From NCBI GenBank assembly GCA_905331475.1, contig CAJNYU010000718.1:1-64000 (forward strand): a stretch of 64,000 bases of DNA, given 5' to 3'. Each line of letters begins with the position of its first letter. Position 1 is the stretch's first letter. This DNA comes from Rotaria socialis (lineage: Eukaryota > Rotifera > Eurotatoria > Philodinida > Philodinidae). Shown piece after piece: positions 1 through 10,907 of this stretch. The notes beneath the pieces are model-generated. The model was not told the origin of the DNA. It did no database searches and saw nothing but the letters and a program-made list of their open reading frames with translations. The translations under genes and the position numbers were made by a program.

Positions 1-525
1 TAGCTTTCTAATGAAACATCGCCTGAAAAACGTTTCAAAATGCACAAAAACTGCATCCAGAAATCAAATTGCCTAGTTTCTCATGATAATTTTGGTGTTC
101 AGACATTCTATAATAACTCATATTCCCATGCACTTTTTGCAGTACACACAACTCTCGGATGAAATCCGAAGTTTCCACATTTCTGTTGATCTTCTATTGA
201 TTTCCTATACGACAATACGATTGGCCTGCAAAGTTTTACTTCAATACTTTTCCTAGAATGTGCTTCGAAATAATGCAAAAGCATATTATTTAATTACTTC
301 AGCGAGAAACGAAAGAGCCAGCAGGGCATTAAGTATCAAACGGATTATCTCGCACGAAATTCGCATCGATTTCAACAAAGTTTATTGAAAGAAAAATTTT
401 ATTTAAAAAAAAAGAAAACAGAAAATTATATGAGACGTGAATTAAATTATTGATTATGAAAAGTAGCGTTTAATTCGTTAATTCGTTTTTTCCTATATAA
501 ATGTAAACAAAAGAAACATTATTTT
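1..525. other. intergenic, nothing recognised
   Basis: AT-rich sequence without an open frame, splice-like exon or RNA gene that I can support. It lies downstream of the minus-strand EFCAB10-like gene and presumably holds its 3' UTR and polyadenylation region. Confidence 0.5.
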
Positions 526-1075
526 TCAAAAGAAAAAAAGAAAATCAACAGACGCTTCTTGACAGAATGTTTCTGATGAAATATGATCAGCATCTTTGCC
601 GGCTGGTGCTGTATTGTATTTAGTGACCCCGAGAGCTTCCATCGCTAGAAAGAAAGAAATAATAAACTTTTTGAAAAAATTTCTTCAAAGAGCTTGAATC
701 TTACTAGATGCATATTGTGAATATGTAATATGACCAAGTCCGACAGGATCGAGCATACGAAAAACAGATGTTAGATCTGTATCTTGAACAAGTGCTGGAA
801 ATGCAAGACCAGTTGCGCGAGCTTTTTTCAATTGTTCAAGATAATCGATCATGAATACCTTCGGATCCTCTAGACAATAGAATTCAATGATAAAAATACG
901 AACTATGTTTCTATCTACCTGGTCTGTTATAGACCATAGATGCTGAAAGATTATGAAAAAGTTCATGAATACGATGCATTTGAAGATAATCATTGGCTGT
1001 TTCTTCTATTGGATTAGCAATCGGTGCGCTTGGATGATTATTCATTCTAACAGGAAAAGATAATACTCTTGACAT
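526..1075 (-). CDS. EFCAB10: EFCAB10-like protein, 3 exons
   Basis: Three exons on the minus strand, 919-1075, 705-869 and 526-644, joined by GT-AG introns of 49 and 60 bp. They sum to 441 nt, giving 146 aa. The N-terminal part (EETANDYLQMHRIHELFHNL) matches the RIIa/Dpy-30-type dimerisation segment of EF-hand domain protein 10. The centre (FMIDYLEQLKKARATGLAFP) and the degenerate EF-hand (MLDPVGLGHITYSQY) follow the vertebrate EFCAB10 order and length. The family is small and linked to motile cilia and sperm; a protein-docking role in the axoneme is inference. The start is the first ATG of an open exon. The EF-hand loop keeps D and G positions but looks too degenerate for confident calcium binding. 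The next gene, MEIG1, is also a cilium/sperm gene. Confidence 0.75.
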
Positions 1076-1400
1076 ACTAATGATGATATATATATTCGAT
1101 AAGAAAATTTTTAAGATATTGGAAAAGTTTACATTTTTTTATAATTCGACAAAAAAAATATCTTTGGAAATCTCGATTGAATTTATTATGTCTCCTCAAT
1201 TGATCAGAATAACATAGAAGTATTTAATTTACAACTAGAACAAAGAAAGAAAAGAAAATGAGATAATCTACCTTGATGCAGATATCTATTGAAAGTGATT
1301 CTTCTATCTATTGAAACTATATCTAGAATAGATACAACAAATATAAGAAGAAGAAAAACATACATTTATACGACATTCATTTATAACATTTATTATTTTT

Positions 1401-1732
1401 TTAATATGAATATATTTTACATTTTATTATTTCTTTATCCGGACATTCACGAAGTTTATCAAAATAATAAAAGCATTCATCTTTTCGACGTTGTAATTTT
1501 TTAACAAAACCACTATCAGGCCATATATCAATCTAGAAATCACATATTATGTCGTACGGAATAATAATAATAGACTTTGTCAAACCTCAACTACTTGACG
1601 AATTCGTTTATATTCGAGTTCATCTCGGTAACCAGCTAATTGAAAACGATATGCATTTTCGACTTCTTTCGACCAATGTGTAGGACGAGTTAATGACTTA
1701 GGTTCGGGTGCTTCCAAAGTTGATATTGTCAT
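1401..1732 (-). CDS. MEIG1: MEIG1 homologue, 2 exons
   Basis: Two exons, 1586-1732 and 1401-1532, with a 53-bp intron; 279 nt, 92 aa against about 88 in mammals. Diagnostic blocks are [33 protein letters not shown] and [15 protein letters not shown], in the same order and spacing as vertebrate MEIG1. In mammals MEIG1 binds PACRG, carries cargo along the sperm manchette, and is needed for spermatid elongation; invertebrate copies are thought to act in ciliary assembly. A longer frame continues upstream of the chosen ATG, but that part has no similarity to the family and no conserved residues, so the start at 1732 is preferred. The gene is single-copy here and compact, with about 325 bp to EFCAB10. 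Confidence 0.9.
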
Positions 1733-2462
1733 TTTGATACAAGAAAAGGTGCGTCCTAACCAAGTCGTGGAAAATAAGCCGAGTTCAATTATATGATAGA
1801 CTTTATAAACAGAAAACGCCACGGCATTGAATGTGCTGTAAAGATAGAAACACCTCTTTTCTGTTGACAGTATCGAATTTATTACATCAGCTAAACATAG
1901 ATGGCGTAAAGTCGTAGACAATGTATTTTTATCGATCTGCAACTGTTTGAAAAGTTCACTCGAATAGCATAAAACAACGATATACATGTACATTATTTCT
2001 TACATCATACGCGTTCTCTTCACAAGTCAAGGTAAATATGGCTATTAATTATTTTACAAAGGCTAAAAACACTTCCATCTGAGACGAAGTTCTCTCATGT
2101 TAAGAAATTCATTGTGAAGGATTTTTTTATGGAAACTTTGCAGAGCTCGAACAGCTTTATATAAAACTGAAAGAATGCTTTTAAGATTTCATCTGTAGTA
2201 ATTAATAGTCATATTCCAAAATATTTGCGTTGCAAAGACTTTTCTAATAGTTGTTTTTCTCATGTCTTGCTATATGTGGATTTCGATTAGATAAAAATGT
2301 TTGCACATTAGTCTATACAACATCTTCAGCTTACTTCCGACAAGAAGAATAGCTAAGCGAAGAATAGTTTATCAAGAAATGTAACCCCTGTTGTCAATAT
2401 TGCACCAGATGTGATTATCGTTTTTGTTTTACTCGTAAAAATTTTTAAACACGAGTCAAGTT
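1733..2462. other. intergenic between MEIG1 and phytochelatin synthase
   Basis: About 730 bp holding the MEIG1 promoter and the phytochelatin synthase 3' end, since both genes run leftward. The open frame across 1733-1993 on the minus strand has no recognisable content. No repeat or RNA gene seen. Confidence 0.5.
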
Positions 2463-4021
2463 TCAAAGCCCAAAACAAGTTTTAGCATAAATAATTTCAT
2501 TTTTTAATTCCGATGAAACATCATTTGAATTGAACAGATCGATATTTGAAAGAAATTTTTCCGTTCGAACTGCATAAAGAAATATTGCCGTTAGACCACG
2601 TTCAATTTTCCATCGCATATCATTATCATCAGTCATTATTGAAAAACCACCAAATAAATACATGCTTCTATCTTGTTTAATAGTTAAATACTGTTCGATA
2701 TGCATTTGTTCAAGTATTCCATAAAGTTTTCGATTCGCATCTTTTTCAAATAATTCAACAAATAATGCCAAAGCACAGCCCGTTGGCATTGCATAAGCAT
2801 GAACATGTGTTCGAGTAACACGCGCACAAGGTTTTCTACATTCGACATCATCATTTTTAATAGAATCATTAATAGTTTCAGGTAACAACGATGGATATAA
2901 ATCAAAGAGATTCGTACAACTACAATCTTGAGCACAATTGGAATTCAATATAGCATTTAAACGATATTTTTGTATTATATCAAACGTCCATTTTGCAATC
3001 AATTGTACGACAACAGGTGATAATGCTTGTAGTATAGTAATAATAATTGTCTGAATCGATGAAGTTTCATCAACAATTGAAAGAAGTTTATTTTCAATAA
3101 ATAACGAAATGCTTTCTTCTGGTGAACATAAGGCTTTATTAAACGTTGTAGTTTGTTCAGTCGTGTCGCTACAACTACTCATGTTACATTGAATAGAAAG
3201 ATCATTTGGCCATTTACTAATTAGATAGAAACCTCTAGATTTTCCTGTGACTGAATCGATAGCACACATTGATTCCCAAAGTAATTCAATTGGGATCCAA
3301 TGTGAAGGATATTTAAATCTTGCAACATCGAGTATAAGTACGAGATCTTCTTGTGAATGATATCCAGCTATTGGTGAAAAATGGCCAGTACCTGTTTGTT
3401 GAAGTGTACTACGATTGTAACTACATACAAGACGAACATCGTCTAAACGACGTGTACAAGCAGTAAGGATTGCAGAAAAAAATTGTGCACGTGTTGTATT
3501 TGACGCAAGAAATGGAATCGCCGACGCACCATTACATTCAGCAAGATAGAGAAATTCTTCAAACGTAATACCTTCTTCGATCACATTTTTTAATGGATCA
3601 TCTTTTGGTTTACGCTTATCGCATGTGCGTAGTGTATGTTCGTCGAAAAAACGCCAATTACCTTTCCATATGTGACCTGGATCAATGTTCAAACTATTCA
3701 GCACTTTAAATAAAACGTATTTAAGAAAAAGAATGGATGAAATCTTTTTTTGTTAGACAAAAACTGACCCATTGAAAGCGTCCCAGGACCACAATAGGAA
3801 GGCTCTGCTTGTGTATGGAATGTTTCTGCTAAACTAAAATATCCATGTAAACCATCTGTAAGAAGTGCTTCACGAAATAAACGTTTTCCTTTGTCCGAAT
3901 TGAACGGTATGGCTACTTCAGGTAGTGGTCGACGATGCCAACCGGGTATGCATTGTGTTGTTATATTAGCATATGGTAGTGCAGAAGTTGCAGAAGAACT
4001 GCAACCATTTGACGTTGTCAT
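2463..4021 (-). CDS. PCS: phytochelatin synthase, 2 exons
   Basis: Exon 1 is 3769-4021 and exon 2 is 2463-3703, split by a 65-bp intron inside the catalytic domain; 1494 nt, 497 aa. The enzyme is a papain-fold gamma-glutamylcysteine dipeptidyl transpeptidase that makes phytochelatins from glutathione for chelating Cd, As and Zn in the cytosol. The catalytic triad is visible: Cys77 in AEPSYCGPGTLSMVLN, His192 in TGTGHFSPIAGY and Asp210 in LILDVARFKYP. Supporting blocks are IDPGHIWKGNWRFFDE and the WIPIELLWESM helix, so residues about 40-240 form the whole phytochelatin domain. The C-terminal 250 residues are cysteine-bearing (CAQDCSC, CRKPCARV) but poorly conserved, as usual for the metal-sensing half. 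The start at 4021 gives a 40-residue lead. Animal PCS is patchy (nematodes, flatworms, molluscs, annelids). No frameshift or missing key residue. Confidence 0.93.
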
Positions 4022-4799
4022 ATATTTTCTAGAATAAAACGAAAATAAAAAATCTTTTGTGTTTATATTCTCATTCTTGTCACTTGAAAGGCATAAGTAC
4101 AAATGAATAGTTTGACATAATATATTATTCTTTTACAAATCATATTTCCAAAATCATAGGTACGAGGCGGCAATGAGAATACCGTCATGGCTGCTGAGAG
4201 CCAATGATAATTTTTTATCGAAAACCACTCCTCTCGCCAGAGTCTTTTACGCGAACGAAACGTAATTCGATATTTTGTTTTACTTCTCTATTCTTTGTGC
4301 TTGATAAGCATTCATTATTTATTTAAATTCTACTTCGAGAATATTAAAAACTTTCTTCAGATCGATAAATTCGAGCAAGTGACTCAATACAAATGTCGAT
4401 TTCTTTTAGAATAGAAAAACATATCCAATTTTGTTTTCGTTTCAAAAACTTTACGCATGACATTTCATGTGAATGGTTCGCTGCTGGTATATATATATAT
4501 ATATATATTTATAATTCCCCAGTTGCAAAGAACAGACGTAAGCTGTCCTTGAGCAAAAAAAAACATCTATCGAAAATCGCTTCCGAAGGTTTCACGTCCA
4601 CGGGGAAAGAAATTGAATACCTTCTGACTATGCAATTGATGATGAGCATTATTTATTGTCTTATTACAGCAGGATTTGAATTTCTTCTTTGGTTATATCC
4701 GAGCCTCTGACAAGAAATATTGACTGTACAGAAGAAGCATTCTAATGAAACAAAACTAGAATGACAGCAATGCAAGACATTTATTACAGCTAAGATCAA
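4022..4799. other. intergenic between PCS and the ART-TPR gene
   Basis: Promoter side of PCS and 3' side of the ART-TPR gene. It contains a (TA)n run at about 4488-4508. The plus-strand open frame over 4393-4710 is created partly by this dinucleotide run (an IYIYIY stretch) and is not believed. Confidence 0.5.
4488..4508. repeat. (TA)n microsatellite
   Basis: About ten TA units in the PCS/ART-TPR intergenic region. Confidence 0.8.
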
Positions 4800-6752
4800 T
4801 TACATTTTCTTTTTCACAAGTTTAATATTTCTTTTTACTTGTGCGATAAGTTCATAAGTGTCAGGCAGATTCTTTCGATCGATATCGAGGGCTTCTCGAT
4901 AACATGAAAGTGCTTTCGAATACTTCCCCATACTGTCAAACACCAATCCGATGTTGTTGTAGCAAGTAGCAAATGAACGATGGTTTGGAGGAAGAGTGTT
5001 TCCTTTCATAGCGAAGGCTCGTTTATAAAATAAAAGTGCTTGTGCGTAATTGCCGCTCGTGTAACATAGACCACCGATGTTGTTATAGGAAGTTGCTAGC
5101 AAAGAGCAACTAGTCCTTGTAGAGGGAGTAGTCCATGACAGATGATTCGAAGCGAGAGCTTCTTCGTTGATATCAACTGCTCGTTGATAAAATGAAAGTG
5201 CTTTCGAGTGCTCCCCGATGCTTTTATAGCAGGTTCCAATGTTGTTGTAACAAGTGGCCAATAATGTATGTGGAGCTGGACGTCTGGCTTCGTAGATTTT
5301 GAGTGCTTGTTCATAAAATAAAATTGCTTTCGAGTGTATGTTCATGACGGTATACATGCATCCAAGTTGATAATTATAGTTCGCTCGATCGTCATCGCTG
5401 GATGATATATTTGCAAGGAGAAGTTGAAAGAGTTGTTCTGCTTTTGTAGACTGTTCCATTCTAATTAGTATACTTCCTACTCGTGACCAGCCGCCTGTTC
5501 CAATGAGCTCTTCGCGTGTATGTGCCGTAAGCTTGTTTAAATGAGCATCATCGTTACTTACCAATGTGAGTTTAACTTGCCAAAGGCGGCCACGATGTTC
5601 GCTGTCAATTCGTTCAATTTTATCGATTCGAAATATAGTGTAGATAGAGAAAAGAATTTCTTCTTCTTGACCTTGATAGAAACCGACTTTTCTTACGTCA
5701 GCATATGGTTGTGCTGAACTTTTACAGAGTGTTGGATCGATGGTCATAGCAAAGAGAATACCCACTGATTCAGCACCGACAAGTGCTGCCGGCCGTGCAA
5801 AACCACTTAGGGCGATATTACGGTTGCGACTCGTTGAAAGAAAATTGTTAAAGGACATTACTCCTCCTTTGGATCGTTTCATTGTTTTAAAATCTTGCCG
5901 AGATAATCCTTGACCTCGGTATACTTCGAAAGGTGTCGTTGTCGCAGTTGACCGTTGCTCGCGATACAACTGTTCGATATTCTGGTGAAGATGTCGAATG
6001 AAGAAACCCATTTTTACTATAATATTGATATCGAACAGCCGTAGGCCACGATTGAGCATCGAGTAAATGAAGTACGGCGCTGTGTACCACCAAATTGGTG
6101 TAAAACGATAATAGTCAGTTGCAATCTTTTCTACTTCATCGTTAGATATATTATCTTGAAGACGACAGTAATCAGAAAGTTCTTTAACATGCTTAGTATC
6201 ATGATCGTTGATTTCCAATAGTGCTTCTTTTAACAGTTGTGTGTACATAAACAAGGAATCGATGCCATGGCAACTGATCGAGGCTAAATCTCGATCGCAT
6301 CTTGCACTTTCAACTTGTAATGCTGTACAGATAGATTCGATACTAGTATGCACGCCCTTCACCTTTAACATGTCTTTTGTCCATTGTTCATGAATCGACT
6401 GATTGCTACAAAATACATAAATAGAGTCCAATTGTGAGCATGTACATATGTTCGGTATAACAGTTTGTCCAAGTGACCCAGAAATAATTAAAATTACCTT
6501 TTCTTCTTTAATGTCTCTGATGAATCGAATGCATTGTTCAGCATCGATAAATGTTCGGATTGATACTACAATTTGCTGTAGATTTGTTAATGAATTCTTG
6601 AAATCTGGTTTTGATTCATCAAGATTGGCATCGAGCCAGACGAGAAGAAAATTTTTTATAACTCGACAAATATATTGCGGTAGCACGGCAGTGTTGCGGG
6701 CAGCTTCTGTCGGCTTACTAATGGTATTTACTGTCGACTCTGTATTATCCAT
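4800..6752 (-). CDS. mono-ADP-ribosyltransferase with TPR repeats
   Basis: A single uninterrupted exon of 650 aa, unlike its intron-rich neighbours. Residues about 200-390 form an arginine-specific mono-ADP-ribosyltransferase fold of R-S-E type: Arg279 in FEVYRGQGLS, the STS motif at 306-308 in FNNFLSTSRN, and the ExE glutamates at 363-365 in QGQEEEILFS. Residues about 425-640 are at least four tetratricopeptide repeats of kinesin-light-chain type (recurring CYNNIG..Y...G.Y.KAL.FY..AL), likely a partner-binding surface. The N-terminal 200 residues (ILIISGSLG, IYVFCSN) are a separate domain I cannot name. No signal peptide or membrane segment is visible, so an intracellular enzyme using NAD+ is expected. 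ART domains joined to TPRs are abundant in bdelloid rotifers. The lack of introns fits a retrocopied or acquired origin (inference). All key residues are intact. Confidence 0.88.
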   Translation of the reverse strand: MDNTESTVNTISKPTEAARNTAVLPQYICRVIKNFLLVWLDANLDESKPDFKNSLTNLQQIVVSIRTFIDAEQCIRFIRDIKEEKVILIISGSLGQTVIPNICTCSQLDSIYVFCSNQSIHEQWTKDMLKVKGVHTSIESICTALQVESARCDRDLASISCHGIDSLFMYTQLLKEALLEINDHDTKHVKELSDYCRLQDNISNDEVEKIATDYYRFTPIWWYTAPYFIYSMLNRGLRLFDINIIVKMGFFIRHLHQNIEQLYREQRSTATTTPFEVYRGQGLSRQDFKTMKRSKGGVMSFNNFLSTSRNRNIALSGFARPAALVGAESVGILFAMTIDPTLCKSSAQPYADVRKVGFYQGQEEEILFSIYTIFRIDKIERIDSEHRGRLWQVKLTLVSNDDAHLNKLTAHTREELIGTGGWSRVGSILIRMEQSTKAEQLFQLLLANISSSDDDRANYNYQLGCMYTVMNIHSKAILFYEQALKIYEARRPAPHTLLATCYNNIGTCYKSIGEHSKALSFYQRAVDINEEALASNHLSWTTPSTRTSCSLLATSYNNIGGLCYTSGNYAQALLFYKRAFAMKGNTLPPNHRSFATCYNNIGLVFDSMGKYSKALSCYREALDIDRKNLPDTYELIAQVKRNIKLVKKKM

Positions 6753-8198
6753 AATGATGGACAGATGAACAGGTGTAAGAATTTGTTTTGTCTTTCTTTT
6801 ATTAACAAACTGTTTGGCTGGCTGTTGTAAATTTGATTATTTTTCAGGTTTTAATTGATAGGTTTGTTATGCTTATTTTGCTTATCTCAAGACTTTGGAT
6901 AAAGCAGTTACAACCAATAGAGTATATGATCGATCAAAACATGTAAAGCGAGGAAGAAAGAAAATGAATGACACCTATATCATGCGAAGAGAACAAAACC
7001 AAACAATCGTAGACGCAGTAAATATTTGTCATTCTCAATTTTCTTCTTTCTTTTCAAGTTTTTCTCCTTCATAGCAGTACATATAGACATGCAGCTGGAC
7101 GAACTGACAATCGGGAAGTTCGCTTTTTGTTTTGTTGCATTCATTGGAATAAACAAGATGGGAAAGGACATTGCCAAACAACGAAAAGAAAAGTAAGAGC
7201 CATCAACGGGCTGATTGTTTTGCATGAAAATAAAAGAATGACTTCTCTCATACATGAGTTAATCGATATTGTAGCAGTGTTTGACTATGATGCTTGGAGA
7301 AAAGCATTTGAATTTTGAATTTTGCTTTTAATCATTACTAAGAGTATCATTGCCACATTTCAAGATATAGTTACTGAGTTATTATTGTAAAACCGAGAAT
7401 TATTTCTTGTTGAAGTTTTTATGGCTTGCTAAAACGTCACGATGAGTCAATGGTTGAATATTCCAAAACGAAATTTCAGATTTGTTTAGATGAATGAATC
7501 GAAGGAAAGGTAGTTTTTTTTCAGTGGATTCCTCAGATTCTTAAAATTATATGGATAATGCTTGATATGGATATAAAACATGTCTATGTAGTTATTTTGT
7601 TCATTTTTCGTTTCAATTGTGTTCGGAAGGTTGGAAATATTACAATCACAAATATTTCTGCTGTTACAAAGTGACAAAAGAACTTTTGATCTCTTCTGTT
7701 GATTCCTCGACGTCACGCAGAAAAAAAACGGGAAATTCCAGTTTCGCGAAATTTGTCTTTCGCCGAATAAAATATGGCCGATTTTAGATAAGAGAAGGGG
7801 TGTGGTTAATTAATCGATTAACTATTAAACTAGTCAGGATAAAATTCTACATCTAGAATGAATCATATTTGATTCTATATTTTTCAGTTAAACTTTTATT
7901 CAGTGAAGTAAAAAGTTGGGCGAAGCTGGAGGAAGCATCATAGAATAATGATAAATACTGCCATCTATTTACAAAAATAAAACACTTGTTGGATCTAAAT
8001 ACGATGCAGAGTTCCAAAGAGAATAGTGACGTTTCTATTTTATCTATACTTCATTTACATTGACATTATTCCAATTGTGCATTGGTTCGAAAACTTCAAA
8101 TGGCTTATATCCTCATTAGAACGATTCTATCCAATGGAAATTTGATTATTTAGTCTTCGTATTTTCCATGATATTTTCCGGCATTTGATATTGCTAAA
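6753..8198. other. intergenic, divergent promoters
   Basis: About 1.45 kb between the leftward ART-TPR gene and the rightward beta-propeller gene, so it should hold both promoters. Short open frames at 6980-7255 (minus) and 7127-7318 (plus) overlap each other and have no recognisable composition. No repeats seen. Confidence 0.5.
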
Positions 8199-10907
8199 AT
8201 GTCGTCTTTAGAATTTCCTGATCTAGTCTATCCAGAATATTTAATTTGCAATGATCAACCACATGAAATCTTACTTGATCAATGGCCAACAACAACCATG
8301 GTGAGCTCACTTTATAGGAAATTTCTTAAAGACGAACAGAATCTGTTCGATATTTAGGATCTAGCAGTGGATAAAAATTTTGTTATGCAAAAAATTAGTT
8401 CATCTCAATATGCATCTACTCTTCGAGCAGCTGCACCGCCGTTTGCCTATTCCAGTAATTCTTGTTTTTCTTTCGACTTAAATTTGAAACTATATTTGTT
8501 AACTTTAGTTGCAACAGAAGATTTGACTCATATGAATAAATATACATTATCGACAGTAAAGTCTGACGAGTATAATTATCATGCTCATAAACATTGAGCT
8601 AAATTTCATTTTTAGAAATATAAAAATAACTCTAATCGTCTTATTGCTAAACATAATCATCTGATCTATGTTACTAAAAAAAATCAATTAAGTATAGAAA
8701 AAACAACTATTTCTATTCTATAATTTCGCTCATTGTTTTAAATCTATCTAATAGACATACAATCATTACTGAATAATACATACGATGATCTTTGGTCAAA
8801 TACAGTCGAACATTTATCTCATGGCGAACAACGCAGACATACTATACAATCATCAACGTCTATTAAACTACTAGATTGTACTGTAGAAGACGAACAAATA
8901 TTAAATATTGCTCTTGCAGATCAGGTATTTTCTAGTTTAGATCATTTTTTAATGAAAACTTGTATTTTTTCTTTGATAGAAAGGATTATCTTTTTATTCC
9001 TATAGTCCGACAACAGAAACATCTACTCTTGCATCTCATATTGAAACACCTGAACATACATCAATTCTTTCTCTATCTTTCAATCCATACATTCCGTCAA
9101 ATGCTATACTTATTGATAAAAACCATCGAACCTATTTATTAGACGATGGTATATTTACGTATCTTCATCAGCAGACTGATGAAAAAACATTTCTATCAGA
9201 TACTCCTCGACAAGTCTATCTCGATTGGGATGCTTCGCCGTTTTTATATACAATAGCTGATAGTCATCAAGGTTCTTGTCTTCTATTCGATATACGTTTA
9301 CGAAATGAATCTTTTAAAGAAATCTTTACTATTGGTAATCATCATCCATATTTGGCTAAAACAGAAATTATTCGAGGCTACAAAACAAGTGCAGTGAATC
9401 CATATCAACATGTTTTTATTACTGATTATTCATTAATTATAATCGATTCCCGAATGGCAAATAGACCTGTGAGGAAAAATAGAAACAAAATTCATTAGGC
9501 ATCATATTTATTTTTTCTCTCCTTAAAGGCTATACATTCTCATCATGAATTGTTACGACCGCCCACAGCTTTTACACAAATGAGATGCAACGACCAACAT
9601 ATTATTTTTATCAATGATGAATTCAATACCAATGTACTTGAATATAATACTGATACGCATCGTCGTTTGATTCAAGTTTGTCCTTCGTGGGAACTGTGTC
9701 CTATGTCGAATAGTCGAATTTATTTAATAAATAACAATAATCACACGAATGAAGAGTTACTATTTGCTAAATCAATTTATTTTGATATTCCAATACGTGA
9801 TATGGCGGCTGTACCGAATCCAAACAATACAAAATCTTTTCTTCTTTTTCAAGTAAAATCTTTTGTCTCAATACTACGATTTCTCACATTTTGAATTCAT
9901 TCTAAAACCTGAGAAATTCTCTAAGCATCAGTTCTGATAGGATATCGATTGATTTCTTTTTAATGAACTTATTGATGGAAATCACGATCATATATTTCCG
10001 ATGTTTCATAATGAAAACGAATCTAGATTCCTATATTTAGCTTAATCTATTTCTTTTCTATTCATAGTTGAACAGTACCGGTAATATACATGTACAACCT
10101 TTTAATGAATCCATAGATAAAAATGAAGAAAAAACTTGGAATCCTGATCCAGACGGTTTATTAAAACAACCTCCGGATTGTTTTCGAAATGCAAATGACT
10201 ATTGGTCAAAGAAGTTCGTTTACTTCTCTCTCTCTCTCTCCTCTTACTTTCTTTTTGTTAAACTTTGAATTCAATTAGATTTTCATTACTTTTTCAATGT
10301 CCGGCTTGTTTAACATACAATAGTGAACCGACAAATTTCACAATTGTAACACCTTTAATTGCCATGACAAAAACATCCTTACGCGATTTTTCAACATTTC
10401 AAAATGAACATAAATCTACAGAGAAAGTTATACCAGGTAGTTACGAGCATAAAATTAAACACGGTTGAACTTATTTTATATTTTTAAGCTGAGCTTTTCG
10501 ACTGTCCGACATGTGCTTGTTTGCCGATGCTCGACACTCCCGGGCAACTATCGCGTGCACAAAATTGGATACAAGGTAATAATGCTATAGAGAAAGTTAA
10601 GCTTTTATTATATTCGAATTCGATTATTTTATAGATTGGAAATCAAAATTAGATGATATACAGCAAGAGTCCATTGTACGTTCGATTGAATAATTAATAT
10701 ATATATATATATCTATTTTTTTTATAATAACTCTTTTATTTATAGGACACGCCTCAGTCAACAACGTACAATTGGCGAAAGATATTCGATTATGATGAAC
10801 TGAATGAAACAAATAAAGATTCCGAATTATGGAATGAAATCCATCGGCCATGGTGGCCAGCTCAAAATAGTACTGAAGATGATCTAGTGAAACAGTCGTT
10901 ACAATGA
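8199..10907 (+). CDS. beta-propeller-like protein, possibly TAF1C
   Basis: Twelve exons: 8199-8300, 8358-8454, 8509-8555, 8616-8691, 8755-8924, 8980-9468, 9529-9852, 10068-10213, 10279-10436, 10489-10575, 10635-10675, 10746-10907; 1899 nt, 632 aa. Introns are 52-215 bp and one of 54 bp (8455-8508) has no in-frame stop, so a naive frame reads through it. The middle third has WD-like blades (RQVYLDWDASPFLYTIAD; FITDYSLIIIDSRMANRP). A VDxR-like blade followed by a blade of LNSTGNIHVQPF type resembles TAF1C, the beta-propeller subunit of the RNA polymerase I selectivity factor SL1/TIF-IB; this name is tentative. Two cysteine clusters near the C-terminus (CPAC at about residue 491, CPTCAC at about 541) could bind zinc and are not a known TAF1C hallmark. 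A likely polyadenylation signal AATAAA follows near 10953. Confidence 0.6.
10697..10712. repeat. (AT)n run inside an intron
   Basis: Short AT dinucleotide run in the last intron of the beta-propeller-like gene. Confidence 0.7.

Noticed and set aside
4393-4710. 105-aa plus-strand frame
   Set aside because: It includes residues from a TA microsatellite and lacks any domain or splice partner.
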